64,000 nt of DNA from Virgibacillus aidingensis (GTDB taxonomy: Bacteria > Bacillota > Bacilli > Bacillales > Amphibacillaceae): positions 186,001 to 250,000 of the forward strand of contig NZ_WIXN01000003.1 in assembly GCF_010994035.1 (NCBI RefSeq), given 5' to 3'. The position numbers were made by a program, and so were the translations under genes. This document shows positions 34,984 through 44,729 of this stretch, piece after piece (position 1 is the stretch's first letter; each line of letters starts with the position of its first letter). A model generated the notes under the pieces. That model searched no databases and was not told where the DNA came from. It saw only the letters and a list, made by a program, of their open reading frames with translations.

Positions 34984-36004
34984 TTCCGAATCCCTCCATT
35001 TCCACAGAGGTTTCATCCTGAATAAAGCTGGTAGCTTTATTTATTTCCTCTTCATTTCCTTCGAGCTGCACAATTAATGTTCCATAGGCACCAGCCTGGG
35101 TTTGGGCAATTTTCCCCTGCAGGATATTAATCTCAATTTCAAATTGTTTTGCAAGCTGGCTGATCAAGGCTTGATTGGTAATTTCCCCTACAAAATGAAG
35201 CCGGACGATTTTTCCCTCTTCATACGTTTGAAGCAAATAATCCATACTGTCATCTTCATCATTCGTCCCCATGACTTGCTCCACAAATTTCTTTGTCACC
35301 AGCTGCTTTGGTTTGGAGAAAACATCCAGTACATCACCTTGCTCCACAATTTTCCCACTTTCCATTACGGCCACCCGATTGCAGATTTTGCGAATGACAT
35401 GCATTTCGTGGGTAATTAATATAATGGTTAATCCAAGCTTCTCATTAATATCCACAAGCAAATCCAGGATGGAGTTGGTTGTTTCCGGATCAAGCGCAGA
35501 AGTAGCCTCATCACACAGCAAGACTTTTGGGTCATTTGCCAAGGCCCTTGCAATGCCAACCCGTTGCTTTTGCCCGCCGCTCAGCTGGGAAGGATATGCT
35601 TTTTCCCTGCCGGAAAGGCCAACCAAATTGATCAGGTTCTGCACTTTTTCCTTTCGTTTTGTTTTGGAAATTCCCGCTATTTCAAGCGGAAAAGCAATAT
35701 TATCCTCCACTGTCCGTGACCAGAGCAGATTAAAATGCTGAAAAATCATTCCAATATCCTGCCTGGTAAGTCGCAGCGCTTTACTGTTTAATGTAGTAAT
35801 TTCCTTTTCGCCCATGACTACTCGGCCGCCGGTCGGTTCCTCCAGACGATTAAGCAGCCGGACAAACGTACTTTTTCCCGCCCCGCTGTAGCCGATGACA
35901 CCAAAGATTTCACCTTCATTAATCGATAGGGTCAAATCATCTACAGCCGTTATTTTTTTCTTATCTGAGGTAAATATCTTACTCAACCCTTCGATAGATA
36001 TCAC
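34976..36004 (-). CDS. metN: Methionine ABC transporter ATPase MetN
   Basis: A 342-residue ATPase with Walker A GYSGAGKST, signature LSGGQKQR, Walker B VLLCDEATSALD. The C-terminal NIL (ACT-like) domain at about 265-340 is the methionine-sensing part in this family. The start is a GTG with AGGGGG 6 bp upstream. The leader carries a SAM-I riboswitch, so transcription is shut off when S-adenosylmethionine is plentiful. Confidence 0.95.
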   Translation of the reverse strand: MISIEGLSKIFTSDKKKITAVDDLTLSINEGEIFGVIGYSGAGKSTFVRLLNRLEEPTGGRVVMGEKEITTLNSKALRLTRQDIGMIFQHFNLLWSRTVEDNIAFPLEIAGISKTKRKEKVQNLINLVGLSGREKAYPSQLSGGQKQRVGIARALANDPKVLLCDEATSALDPETTNSILDLLVDINEKLGLTIILITHEMHVIRKICNRVAVMESGKIVEQGDVLDVFSKPKQLVTKKFVEQVMGTNDEDDSMDYLLQTYEEGKIVRLHFVGEITNQALISQLAKQFEIEINILQGKIAQTQAGAYGTLIVQLEGNEEEINKATSFIQDETSVEMEGFGNG

Positions 36005-36039
36005 AGTAATCCCCCTAACTTATCTCTTCCGAAAATCAA

Positions 36040-36205
36040 AAACGCCTTTCTGCAAGAGAACAGAAAGACGCAATCATCGGCCTTTACGTTCTCTCATCTG
36101 TCAAAGCAATTGCTTTGCAGGAATTGGCACCTTTCAAATACAGGATTTGAAGGTTGCCGCGGGTTCACAGGGCCAGCCCCTCCACCGCTCAGGATAAGAG
36201 ATAAA
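36040..36205 (-). promoter_or_regulatory. SAM-I (S-box) riboswitch with terminator, leader of metNPQ
   Basis: On the minus strand all conserved S-box blocks appear in order: CTTATCCTGAGCGGTGGAGG, GGGCTGGCCCTGTGAACCC, GGCAACC, GGTGCCAATTCC and GAGAG. They are followed by a hairpin (CGTCTTTCTG / CAGAAAGGCG, then TTTTT) at 36036-36070. SAM binding favours this terminator. Distance to metN is about 40 bp. Confidence 0.96.
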
Positions 36206-36228
36206 GATTTATTTGATTAATAACTAGT

Positions 36229-36257
36229 ATCATAGCACTTTATGTGCCAAGTGTCAA
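36229..36257 (-). promoter_or_regulatory. Sigma-A promoter of the metNPQ operon
   Basis: Minus strand TTGACA (36257-36252), 17 bp, TATGAT (36234-36229), about 25 bp before the riboswitch begins. Near-consensus. Confidence 0.85.
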
Positions 36258-36450
36258 TTAGGAATTATTGCCGGTGTAAAAAGTGAAGCTTCAGGAGTAA
36301 AGATACCCTTTCGTAATGTCAATATCGATATATGCCAGCAGGGCATCAATGAAAACAGAATCACTGCGATTTTGATTCATCCCATTTCCCCTTATTTTTC
36401 ATCTAATAATTTTATCTCACTGCAATTTGCAGCCGTCTACCTCACTATTT

Positions 36451-36490
36451 AAAAAATCAAACAGCTATGGATCATTCACCATAGCTGCTT
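36451..36490 (-). terminator. Terminator overlapping the end of yusE
   Basis: Stem AGCAGCTATGG / CCATAGCTGTT with an 8-base loop and TGATTTTTT, read leftwards. The hairpin begins at the yusE stop codon. Confidence 0.8.
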
Positions 36491-36803
36491 ATTTCCCCGT
36501 AAACATTTCCGGTCTGTACTCATATAAATAGGTATAAATATTGGGGATCGAATAAAAAGTATATATTTTTTCCTGTATCCTGCCATCTCTTTTTATAAGC
36601 AGACACGGGACACTTTCAATCTTTTTCTCCTGCATGAATTCCGGGTAAAAAGAGGCGTTCATTTCATAAAAAATATCCTCCTGATGGACAGATTCAATTT
36701 TTTCCAGCATGGTTCTGGCTAAATTACAGGTGCCGCAAAAAGGGGTATAAATATATAATAAGTAATCATTCTGTTCCAGTTGCTCTAATGTTGCCTGTTT
36801 CAA
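36489..36803 (-). CDS. yusE: YusE, thioredoxin-like protein
   Basis: A 104-residue thioredoxin-fold protein with active site CGTC in the context YTPFCGTCNLAR and the cis-proline region ESVPCLLIK. It is cytoplasmic, with no signal peptide. The TTG at 36803 has AAAGGTG 6 bp upstream and gives the length of B. subtilis YusE; a TTG at 36848 lies inside yusF and lacks a site. It follows yusF as in B. subtilis. Physiological partner unknown. Confidence 0.85.
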   Translation of the reverse strand: MKQATLEQLEQNDYLLYIYTPFCGTCNLARTMLEKIESVHQEDIFYEMNASFYPEFMQEKKIESVPCLLIKRDGRIQEKIYTFYSIPNIYTYLYEYRPEMFTGK

Positions 36804-36834
36804 AAATATCACCTTTGCTTTTAATAGGTTTCTC

Positions 36835-37197
36835 TCATTCTCTGTCAATCAGAAAAAAAGGATCCACTTTTATGTGTTTACCTAAAAGTGCTGCTGCCAA
36901 AACATGTCCGGGGGTTGTGGCAACTTCCCGGTACTCACTGCTCACATAAATATGCTCCGCATGCGGAAGCTCCCTTGCCAGCTGTTTCCGGAGCTGTATC
37001 CCCGGCTCATCTTCATCCGTGAAAATATAAACCTCTTTATGATCCAGTTCATATTCATCCAGAAGCTCTTCAAATCTTTCCACACCAAGTGTGCCGTTCG
37101 TGCAGATAATCGTAAGCTCCTCGGCAATTACTTTATCGAGCTCTCTTTTATCTGTCAATCCTTCCACAATAATAATTTTTTCCGGCGCATGCATCAT
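36835..37197 (-). CDS. yusF: YusF, TOPRIM-domain protein
   Basis: A 120-residue stand-alone TOPRIM protein. IIIVEGLTDKREL holds the invariant Glu, and VYIFTDEDEPGIQLRKQLAR holds the DxD motif of the metal site. This is the family of RNase M5/primase-like nucleotidyl-transfer domains; YusF has no proven substrate. Small size and order (yusE-yusF-gcvH) match B. subtilis, except that yusG is absent. Confidence 0.9.
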   Translation of the reverse strand: MMHAPEKIIIVEGLTDKRELDKVIAEELTIICTNGTLGVERFEELLDEYELDHKEVYIFTDEDEPGIQLRKQLARELPHAEHIYVSSEYREVATTPGHVLAAALLGKHIKVDPFFLIDRE

Positions 37198-37230
37198 GCT
37201 GTTATAGCACCTCTACTAAAATAAATAATA

Positions 37231-37262
37231 AAAACAAGGCTGACACATATACGTCAGCCGGA
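37231..37262 (-). terminator. Terminator after gcvH
   Basis: Stem CGGCTGAC / GTCAGCCTTG with an 8-base loop and TTTTTATT on the minus strand. Confidence 0.85.
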
Positions 37263-37277
37263 TTACAGATGGATTAA

Positions 37278-37658
37278 TTATTCACTTATTTCTTCTTCAT
37301 AGCCTTCCGCTGACAGCAGATCATCCAGTTCGGATTCATCGGCCAGTTCTACAACAACCATCCAGGCATTTTCGTATGGTGACTCATTTACATATTCAGG
37401 GCTGTCCTCCAGCTCTTCATTGACTTCCACGACTTTTCCACTGACTGGTGCATACAATTCGGAAACTGTTTTCACGGACTCCACGCTTCCGAACGGTTCG
37501 TTCAATTCGAGCTCATCACCCACTTCCGGAAGTTCAACAAATACAATGTCCCCAAGCTCATCCTGAGCAAAGTCCGTGATCCCGATACGTACTTTGTTCC
37601 CTTCTTTTTTTACCCATTCATGTTCCTTGGAATATAATAAGTCCTTCGGTAAACTCAT
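37278..37658 (-). CDS. gcvH: Glycine cleavage system H protein GcvH
   Basis: A 126-residue lipoyl-carrier protein. The lipoylated residue is K63 in [15 protein letters not shown], and the fold-specific [19 protein letters not shown] is present. It shuttles the aminomethyl group among GcvP, GcvT and GcvL; in Bacillus it is also the lipoyl relay for other enzymes. It stands alone here, apart from the other gcv genes, as in B. subtilis. It has its own terminator. Confidence 0.97.
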   Translation of the reverse strand: MSLPKDLLYSKEHEWVKKEGNKVRIGITDFAQDELGDIVFVELPEVGDELELNEPFGSVESVKTVSELYAPVSGKVVEVNEELEDSPEYVNESPYENAWMVVVELADESELDDLLSAEGYEEEISE

Positions 37659-37725
37659 ATTAATCCCTCCAATAATTAATCGTAATTCAACTATACTAAT
37701 TAATCAGCCGATTATCCAGTCTTTT

Positions 37726-38082
37726 TTACAGCCATGTTTCCTCAAATGTTTCCTCTTTAAAACCGACAGTTACCTTCTCCCCGTCAGTAACAATCGGCCG
37801 TTTGATCAGCATGCCGTCAGATGCCAGTATTTGTGCCATTTCTTCTGTCCCGGCATCTTTTATTTTATCCTTTATATTTAATTCTCTATACTTTTTCCCG
37901 CTCGTATTAAAAAACTTTTTGGCAGGCAGCCCGCTTTTTTCGATAAAAGCTTCAAACTCACTTTGGGACGGCGGGTTCTCCACAATATGTATGCTTTCAT
38001 ATGCAATATCATGTTCATCCAGCCATTTTTTCGCATTCCTGCATGTACCGCATTTAGGGTACCAGTAAAATTGCAGTGCCAT
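37726..38082 (-). CDS. yusI: YusI, ArsC/Spx-family protein
   Basis: A 118-residue thioredoxin-fold protein with CGTC at residues 10-13-like position (YPKCGTCRNAKKWL) and the family ending RPIVTDGEKVTVGFKEE. It is closer to YusI/arsenate-reductase-like proteins than to the regulator Spx. The start at 38082 has AAAGGAGG 9 bp upstream. Activity (reductase or regulatory) is not established. Neighbour of gcvH, as in B. subtilis. Confidence 0.88.
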   Translation of the reverse strand: MALQFYWYPKCGTCRNAKKWLDEHDIAYESIHIVENPPSQSEFEAFIEKSGLPAKKFFNTSGKKYRELNIKDKIKDAGTEEMAQILASDGMLIKRPIVTDGEKVTVGFKEETFEETWL

Positions 38083-38450
38083 AACAACGAACCTCCTTTG
38101 TCTCATCCAAGTTCATTATAGCAAAGTGGATGGAGGGAAGGCTACAAATTCACTTTTAGAAATGGTGTTAAAACTGCTTCATGAATAAATAAAAGAGACA
38201 GAAGCAGGAAGCGTGAAAACTTTTGCTGAACTACCTCTAAATTCAACAATAAAGGGTGCTTTTTCTTATTAAAGAAAAGCACCCATCAGTTAGCAGCTAT
38301 TCATTCTTCCATTCAATTCAGTGTACATAAAGGAAATTCATAAGGTCATAATGGGAGCAGGAGCTGGAGGACACAGGTGATCTTCACAGGCAGCTGGCTG
38401 AAAAATTCTGTTTCATAAATGAACAGATCCTTCCACAGTCTTAGAAATGT
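38083..38450. other. Gene-free region between yusI and the YtxH-domain gene
   Basis: About 370 bp. A perfect-looking hairpin (GGGTGCTTTTTCTT / AAGAAAAGCACCC, 38254-38285) could end the YtxH-domain transcript, but its T-run is poor. It also holds the yusI promoter region. Nothing else seen. Confidence 0.6.
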
Positions 38451-38957
38451 TTAATTGACTGGTGTCTTTGTAATCGTATGGTCGGTAGCTGGCTTTTGTT
38501 TCTCCTTGCTGTTGGAATCAACTTTAGACTTTACGTCGTCCTTGGCAGATAATAATTCATCTTTTGCCTCCACTGCACTCTCTTTGACATCGGCTAATTC
38601 ACCTTGTGCGTCTTTCGCGGAAGACACCACATCTTTTGATTCCTCAACAACATGTTGAGTTGTGTCTTTAATCTCTTTACCCTGTGTATCCAATATCGCC
38701 TGTATTTTATTGATTGCTTCTTTGGAAATATCTGTTGCATTTTGTATACGATTGATAACCGCTTTCTTAGTACCCTTTGGATCTTCTTTAATTGTTGTTG
38801 TATATTTGTTTATGGAATCCTTCATGTTCCTGGAAGTATCTTTTACTTTTTCGCGTGCATTGCTATTTAGAAGAACTAATGAAGATGCTCCTGCAATTAC
38901 TCCCGCAACAATCAACCCTGTTTTTGCCTTCCCTTGTTTTTCTGCTGTCATACCCAA
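38451..38957 (-). CDS. YtxH-domain membrane-anchored protein
   Basis: A 168-residue protein: a hydrophobic anchor near the start (TGLIVAGVIAGASSLVLL), followed by a long charged amphipathic region with YtxH/apolipophorin-like heptads (KDTTQHVVEESKDVVSSAK). A Lys/Thr tail ends it. The start is a TTG at 38957 with AAGGAG 8 bp upstream; an ATG two codons on is an alternative. Likely a stress-induced envelope protein; no function known. A second YtxH-type protein is YhaH (8724-9083). Confidence 0.8.
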   Translation of the reverse strand: MGMTAEKQGKAKTGLIVAGVIAGASSLVLLNSNAREKVKDTSRNMKDSINKYTTTIKEDPKGTKKAVINRIQNATDISKEAINKIQAILDTQGKEIKDTTQHVVEESKDVVSSAKDAQGELADVKESAVEAKDELLSAKDDVKSKVDSNSKEKQKPATDHTITKTPVN

Positions 38958-39105
38958 TGAAAAAACTCCTTCCATATATTTTCTTGGCTATTCTTTAAAT
39001 TCCCCTGATGATGCATATTAAACATTTGCTTATCAGGAAAAATGCTCTCTCTCCAATAGGAAGGCTACTTACACTTATAAATGGATTCCATTTTTCCCGC
39101 CTCAA

Positions 39106-39152
39106 TAAAAAATGACTGACAAATTAACCTGCAACTTGTCAGTCATTTTTTA
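39106..39152 (-). terminator. Terminator of the fad operon
   Basis: Long stem AAATGACTGACAAG / TTTGTCAGTCATTT with a 10-base loop and TTTTTT on either side. About 100 bp after the fadE stop. Confidence 0.85.
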
Positions 39153-39250
39153 TCTTTTTGATAGGTTGGAACCTATAGATTCAACCTGAACGGTGGTGTT
39201 TGTAATTTATTTTACCTTATTGCTGGAACTATTGATTAATATTTTTTCTA

Positions 39251-41035
39251 TCAAACTACATACTTTTCTTCTTCAATAATCTTCGCAGCAATTTCACGCT
39301 TCTTGGCAATAACATTTGTTGGTGTATGACGTGTCAGCTTGCGCAGGGAGGAAAGCATCATTCTCAGTGAGTCGCCTTCTTCCACAGCAATAAGAATTTC
39401 TTTTGCGTCTGCTTCAATCCGGTTAAATGCTTCTTGTGCATATACTTGGGTATACAGAAGTTTCTGTTTGTTCTTCTCTTCCCCGGATTTGCTGATTGCC
39501 TTTTCTGTACGCAGGATGGCTGCTTCCATGTTATATACTTCTGCCACCATATCTGCCAAGTTGGCCAGAATTTCCTGTTCGTTTTCGATTTCCTTCATAT
39601 ACTTCTGTGCTGCCAGTCCCGCTCCAAGCAGAACAATTTTCTTCGCATTGGTGAGTAAATGTTTTTCCTGCTCCAGCGCCTCTGTTCCTACTTCTTCAGG
39701 CATCATCATCATAATTTCTTCCTGCAGGCTTTGTGCTTTCTGGAATAACGGAAGTTCGCCCTTCATTGCTTTTTTCAGCAATGTACCGGGCACAATCAGA
39801 CGGTTGATTTCATTTGTTCCTTCAAAAATACGGTTAATGCGGGAATCGCGATACATGCGCTCCACCTCATATTCCTGCATGAAACCGTAGCCGCCGTGCA
39901 TTTGCACAGCTTCGTCTGCTACATAGTCAAGCAGTTCTGTCGCCATATATTTATTCATGGAACACTCGATTTGGTACTCGGCAATCGCCTTGGCTACTTC
40001 ACGGCCATCTTTTAATTGTTCCTCTGTTAAGGAACCCATACGCTGTTCGAACAGGCCGACTGTACGGTAAACTGAACTCTCATTAGCATAAGTCTCCGCT
40101 GCCATGGTGCCGAGCTTTTCCTGTGTTAAAGAAAAACTGGAAATTGGTGTGTCAAACTGTTTGCGCTCATTTACATATTTACTGGCCAGTTCAATTCCCC
40201 GTTTTGCTCCGCCGACACCACCGATCGCAAGCTTATAGCGTCCCACGTTTAGAATATTAAATGCAATGATATGACCGCGGCCTTTTTCACCAAGCAGATT
40301 TTCAACAGGGACTTCCGCATCCTCAAGCACCAATGTCCGGGTGGACGAACTCTTAATTCCCATTTTCTTTTCTTCCGGCCCTGTGGAAACACCCGGGAAT
40401 CCACGTTCCACGATAAATGCGGTGAAATGCTCCCCATCTATTTTTGCATAAACGATAAACACATCTGCAAAAGCAGAGTTGGTAATCCATTGTTTTTCCC
40501 CGTTTAATATATAGTGGGTGCCTGCTTCATTTAGTTTAGCGGTTGTTTTGGCACTCATTGCATCCGAACCCGAACTCGGCTCAGTCAGTGCATATGCTGC
40601 CAGGAGTTCCCCTGTTGCCAATTTCGGCAAATATTTTTGTTTTTGCTCTTCATTTCCGAAAAACACGATTGGCAGGGAACCGATCCCAACGTGCGCTCCG
40701 TGGGTTACGGAAAAGCCGCCTGCGCGGGAAAATTTCTCGGTAATTAAAGAGGAGCTGATTTTGTCGAGTCCAAGTCCGCCATATTCTTCCGGCACATCAG
40801 CCCCGAGCAATCCGAGTTCCCCGGCTTTTTTCAATAAATCCACCGAATGCTCGAATTCATGATTTTCCAGATTGTCCACCTTAGGCAGGACTTCTCCTGT
40901 CACAAAGTCTTCCGTTGTTTTGGCAATCATATGGTGTTCTTCTGAAAAATCCTCCGGTGTAATAACGTCCTCACCGGTTAAGTCCTCAACAAGGAAGCCT
41001 CCACCTTTAAATAATTTGTCTTTTGTTTCACTCAT
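39251..41035 (-). CDS. fadE: Acyl-CoA dehydrogenase FadE (YusJ-like)
   Basis: A 594-residue FAD enzyme that makes the trans-2-enoyl-CoA in the first step of beta-oxidation. The acyl-CoA dehydrogenase signatures are ALTEPSSGSDA and QMHGGYGFMQEYEVER; the catalytic-base region is FEGTNEINR. A C-terminal extension (about 430-594) is typical of the very-long-chain type. The start at 41035 is in better distance to AAAGG than the one at 41041. It is the last gene of fadB-fadA-fadE. Confidence 0.95.
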   Translation of the reverse strand: MSETKDKLFKGGGFLVEDLTGEDVITPEDFSEEHHMIAKTTEDFVTGEVLPKVDNLENHEFEHSVDLLKKAGELGLLGADVPEEYGGLGLDKISSSLITEKFSRAGGFSVTHGAHVGIGSLPIVFFGNEEQKQKYLPKLATGELLAAYALTEPSSGSDAMSAKTTAKLNEAGTHYILNGEKQWITNSAFADVFIVYAKIDGEHFTAFIVERGFPGVSTGPEEKKMGIKSSSTRTLVLEDAEVPVENLLGEKGRGHIIAFNILNVGRYKLAIGGVGGAKRGIELASKYVNERKQFDTPISSFSLTQEKLGTMAAETYANESSVYRTVGLFEQRMGSLTEEQLKDGREVAKAIAEYQIECSMNKYMATELLDYVADEAVQMHGGYGFMQEYEVERMYRDSRINRIFEGTNEINRLIVPGTLLKKAMKGELPLFQKAQSLQEEIMMMMPEEVGTEALEQEKHLLTNAKKIVLLGAGLAAQKYMKEIENEQEILANLADMVAEVYNMEAAILRTEKAISKSGEEKNKQKLLYTQVYAQEAFNRIEADAKEILIAVEEGDSLRMMLSSLRKLTRHTPTNVIAKKREIAAKIIEEEKYVV

Positions 41036-41111
41036 GTTCATCTTTCCTTTCCAATGGAAGTAGTTTTGGAGATTACTATTCTTTCATGCTGTTATTGCTT
41101 AACCCTCAGAT

Positions 41112-42287
41112 TTATAGTAATTCAAAGACACCGGCAGCACCCATGCCTCCGCCAATACACATGGTTACAACACCAAACTGCTCGCTGCGGCGCTTCATTT
41201 CATTAATCAGTGTCAGTGTCAACTTTGTCCCGGTCATGCCGAGCGGGTGGCCAAGCGCAATTGCTCCGCCATTGACATTAACTTTAGTCGTATCCAGGTC
41301 TAATGCTTCAATGACACGGACAGATTGGGAAGCAAACGCCTCGTTAAGCTCGAATAAACCAACATCCGATAAATCAAGGCCGGCAATTTTCAATGCTTTT
41401 GGTATAGCTTCCACAGGCCCCACGCCCATGATTTCCGGTTCTACACCAGCTACTGCAAAGGAGCGGAATTTCACAAGTGGCGTCAGCCCCTCGCTTTCCG
41501 CTTTTTCCCTGTCCATGACCAGTACTGTCCCGGCCCCGTCACTCATTTGGGAGGAATTCCCTGCAGTTACTGAACCTTTTGCATGAAATGCCGGGCGCAG
41601 TTTTGCCAGGATTTCCGGTGTTGTATTTGCACGTACCCCTTCGTCCATCTCAAAGAGAGATGTTTTCTCTTCTACCTTATTTTTCTCTCCAATGAAGCGC
41701 TGCGTTACTTCGACAGGTACAATTTCATCCTTGAATTTACCTTCTTCTATTGCTTTTGCCGCACGCTGATGACTTTGCGCAGCAAATCTGTCCTGATCTT
41801 CCCTTGAAATATTAAAACGGTTTGCCACTTCTTCAGCCGTGTGTCCCATCCCCATATAATAACCGGGAGCATCCTGTACCAGCTTTGGATTTGGTTTAAT
41901 TACATGCCCGCCCATCGGGATCAGGCTCATTGACTCTGCTCCACCGGCTATGATTGTATCACTGGCTCCAACCATAATCCGCTCCGCTGCAAAAGCAATA
42001 CTTTGCAGCCCGGAGGAACAATAGCGGTTAATCGTAATTCCCGGTACATCATTTTTAAGTCCTGCAAGTCCGGCAATATTGCGTGCCATGTTCATACCTT
42101 GTTCTGCTTCCGGCATGGCAGAGCCAATAATCACGTCATCAATATTTCCATCATAATTATCTGCCCGCTTCAATGTTTCTTTAATGGTCAATGCGGCCAA
42201 ATCATCCGGTCTTGTATTTGCGAGCGACCCTTTATTGGCTTTGCCTACAGGGGTTCTTGCACCTGCAACAATTACTGCTTCCTTCAC
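41112..42287 (-). CDS. fadA: Acetyl-CoA C-acyltransferase FadA (thiolase)
   Basis: A 391-residue thiolase that cleaves 3-ketoacyl-CoA. Nucleophile C90 in NRYCSSGLQS, histidine in GGAIALGHPLG and the second cysteine in CIGGGMGAAG. The start is GTG with AGAGGGGG upstream. It lies 20 bp after fadB. Orthologue of B. subtilis FadA (YusK). Confidence 0.96.
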   Translation of the reverse strand: MKEAVIVAGARTPVGKANKGSLANTRPDDLAALTIKETLKRADNYDGNIDDVIIGSAMPEAEQGMNMARNIAGLAGLKNDVPGITINRYCSSGLQSIAFAAERIMVGASDTIIAGGAESMSLIPMGGHVIKPNPKLVQDAPGYYMGMGHTAEEVANRFNISREDQDRFAAQSHQRAAKAIEEGKFKDEIVPVEVTQRFIGEKNKVEEKTSLFEMDEGVRANTTPEILAKLRPAFHAKGSVTAGNSSQMSDGAGTVLVMDREKAESEGLTPLVKFRSFAVAGVEPEIMGVGPVEAIPKALKIAGLDLSDVGLFELNEAFASQSVRVIEALDLDTTKVNVNGGAIALGHPLGMTGTKLTLTLINEMKRRSEQFGVVTMCIGGGMGAAGVFELL

Positions 42288-42306
42288 ATTTCTTCCCCCT
42301 CTTCTT

Positions 42307-44706
42307 TTAATTGCGTAATGGTTTTCCTTTCAGCAGCATGTGCTGCATCCTTTGCTGTGTGAGCGGTTCACCTATCAAACTCAGAAACGCTTCTCTTTCC
42401 AGATCAAGCATTGCCTGTTCATCGATAACGGATCCTTCTTTAATACGTCCGCCTGATAATACATATGCTAACTTTTCTGCTATTTTCACATCATGGTCAG
42501 ACGCATAGCCGCTGAATTGAAGTGACTTTGCACCAAGCAGCATGGCTGCATAGCCCGCGTCTCCGACAACCGGGATTTTTTCCCTTTGCGGTGCCACGTA
42601 GCCGGCTCTAGCCAGGGCCAATACCTTTTCCTTTGCATCATGCAGCAGATGATCTGCATTTTTACTGATGGCATCCCCCGAGTCCAGGAAGCCATTTTCC
42701 CGGGCTTCTTCCGCTGACGTGGAAACTTTCGCCATAGCTACTTTTTCAAAAACATCATTGGCTACTTTGGTCAAATCAAAATCAATGCCCTGCGGCAGAT
42801 TGCGTAGTTCTTTCAGGTAGAGTTCCTTTGTTCCGCCGCCGCCCGGTATTAAACCAACACCAAACTCAACCAGTCCCATGTATGTTTCCGGGGATGCCTG
42901 GATTGCTGCTGCCGGCAGGGAAACTTCCGCACCGCCGCCCAGTGTCATATTAAAGGGAGCGGCTACTACCGGTTTATTGGAATACTTAATGTTCATCGAC
43001 ATGTTTTGGAATTGACGGACAACCATATCCAGCTCAAAGAAATTGTCATCTTGTGCTTCCATTAACATTAATGCCAGGTTGGCACCCACACAGAAGTTCT
43101 TACCTTGGTTTCCAATCACTAACCCTTCATAATTTTTATCCACTTCTTCAATGGCAAAATTAATCATCTGCATGGTGTCCAGACCGATCGCATTGCTCTT
43201 GGAGTGGAATTCAAGCGCTGCAACCCCGTCTCCCAGATCAACCATGCTGGCACCTGCATTCTTTTTAATGACACCTTTTGTATCTTTTAAGCGTTTCAGG
43301 TTGATTTCTTTCGGATTGAACTGCTGTTGTTTATATTCACCCTGATCATAGTAATATACTTTGCCATCTTCCCGTTTATAAAAAGATTCATTGCCTGCTT
43401 CAAGCATGTTCCGCACCCATTCAGGTACGGTTTCTCCTTCTTCCTGCATGCGTTTCACTGATTCCTTCAGACCGATGGCATCCCAGGATTCAAATGGACC
43501 CATTTCCCAGCCGAATCCCCATTTCATTGCCTTGTCGATGGAAAGAATATCATCTGCAATTTCTCCTGTAAGCTCTGCGGAGTATATTAATGCAGGTTTA
43601 ATAACAGACCAGACTAGATCTCCGGCTCTGTCGCCTTTTGCTGATACCAGTGTTTTTAATTTACGCTTTGATCCTTTTTCCTGTTTGGCTGTTTCTGTTG
43701 CATTTGTTTTCAGTTTTTTGCGGTCTTCATATTCCAGTGTTTCCGGATTCAGTTCGTAAATAACACTGCCGTCTTTTCCTTTTTTCTTCAGGAAAAACCC
43801 TTGCCCGCTCTTGGCCCCGAGCCAGCCTTTTTCATTCATCGTTTTCATGAATTCCGGCACATCAAATACTTCCTTTTCTGCCCCTTCCACCTGGTCAAAT
43901 ACATTTTTCGCGACATGGACAAACGTATCCAGACCAACTACATCAAGGGTGCGGAAAGTAGCACTTTTCGGACGGCCGATCATTGGACCTGTCACAGAAT
44001 CCACTTCTCCTACACTGTAATTTCCTTTCAGCATTTCCCTTACAGTAACAAGAAGGCCGTAAGTTCCAATCCGGTTTGCAATAAAGTTCGGTGTATCTTT
44101 TGCTTCCACGACACCTTTTCCTAACGTATCTTCTGCAAAGGTTTTCATAAATGTAAGTACTTGCGCATCCGTGTCTTTTGCAGGGATCACCTCAAGCAGT
44201 TTCAAGTAACGGGGCGGGTTGAAAAAGTGTGTGCCGAGAAAATGTTTGCGGAAATCCTCGGATCGGCCTTCAGCCATCGCCTCTACAGAAATACCTGATG
44301 TGTTTGAGCTGACAATCGCACCTTCTTTACGGTGTTCATCCACTTTGGCATATACTTTTTTCTTAATGTCCAGATTTTCCACGACGACTTCAATTATCCA
44401 GTCTGCTTCCGATAACTTTTCCATATCGTCATCCATGTTACCTGTCGTAATCAGTTCCAGGCTTTTCTTCGTTGTAATTGGACTTGGTTTTTGTTTTAAC
44501 AGTGCTTTCTTGCTGTCTTCAGCTATACGGTTGCGCACCTTCCTGTCTTCCAGTGTCAGACCTTGTTTCTCTTCTTTTTCCGTCAGTTCCTTTGGTACGA
44601 TGTCAAGCATTAAGGTTGGAATCCCTGTGTTAGCCAAGTGAGCTGCAATGGCTGAACCCATGACACCTGACCCCAGCACAGCAGCACGCTTGATGGAAAG
44701 CGTCAT
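42307..44706 (-). CDS. fadN: 3-hydroxyacyl-CoA dehydrogenase / enoyl-CoA hydratase FadB (FadN-type)
   Basis: A 799-residue bifunctional beta-oxidation enzyme. The dehydrogenase comes first, with NAD fold AVLGSGVMGSAIAAHLANTG at 9-28 and FLGTHFFNPP; a second HAD C-domain follows. The crotonase domain is last (about 510-720), with FCVGANLALMLM and FGVGLIPGGGG. This order is reversed relative to E. coli FadB and is the Bacillus FadN (YusL) arrangement. The start at 44706 has GGAGG 8 bp upstream. It opens the operon behind a FadR operator. Confidence 0.95.
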   Translation of the reverse strand: MTLSIKRAAVLGSGVMGSAIAAHLANTGIPTLMLDIVPKELTEKEEKQGLTLEDRKVRNRIAEDSKKALLKQKPSPITTKKSLELITTGNMDDDMEKLSEADWIIEVVVENLDIKKKVYAKVDEHRKEGAIVSSNTSGISVEAMAEGRSEDFRKHFLGTHFFNPPRYLKLLEVIPAKDTDAQVLTFMKTFAEDTLGKGVVEAKDTPNFIANRIGTYGLLVTVREMLKGNYSVGEVDSVTGPMIGRPKSATFRTLDVVGLDTFVHVAKNVFDQVEGAEKEVFDVPEFMKTMNEKGWLGAKSGQGFFLKKKGKDGSVIYELNPETLEYEDRKKLKTNATETAKQEKGSKRKLKTLVSAKGDRAGDLVWSVIKPALIYSAELTGEIADDILSIDKAMKWGFGWEMGPFESWDAIGLKESVKRMQEEGETVPEWVRNMLEAGNESFYKREDGKVYYYDQGEYKQQQFNPKEINLKRLKDTKGVIKKNAGASMVDLGDGVAALEFHSKSNAIGLDTMQMINFAIEEVDKNYEGLVIGNQGKNFCVGANLALMLMEAQDDNFFELDMVVRQFQNMSMNIKYSNKPVVAAPFNMTLGGGAEVSLPAAAIQASPETYMGLVEFGVGLIPGGGGTKELYLKELRNLPQGIDFDLTKVANDVFEKVAMAKVSTSAEEARENGFLDSGDAISKNADHLLHDAKEKVLALARAGYVAPQREKIPVVGDAGYAAMLLGAKSLQFSGYASDHDVKIAEKLAYVLSGGRIKEGSVIDEQAMLDLEREAFLSLIGEPLTQQRMQHMLLKGKPLRN

Positions 44707-44729
44707 ATTTTTATCCTCCAATCGTATTT

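Noticed and set aside
38254-38285. Hairpin as a firm terminator of the YtxH-domain gene
   Set aside because: The stem is strong, but the T-run is poor in both directions and it is 165 bp after the stop.
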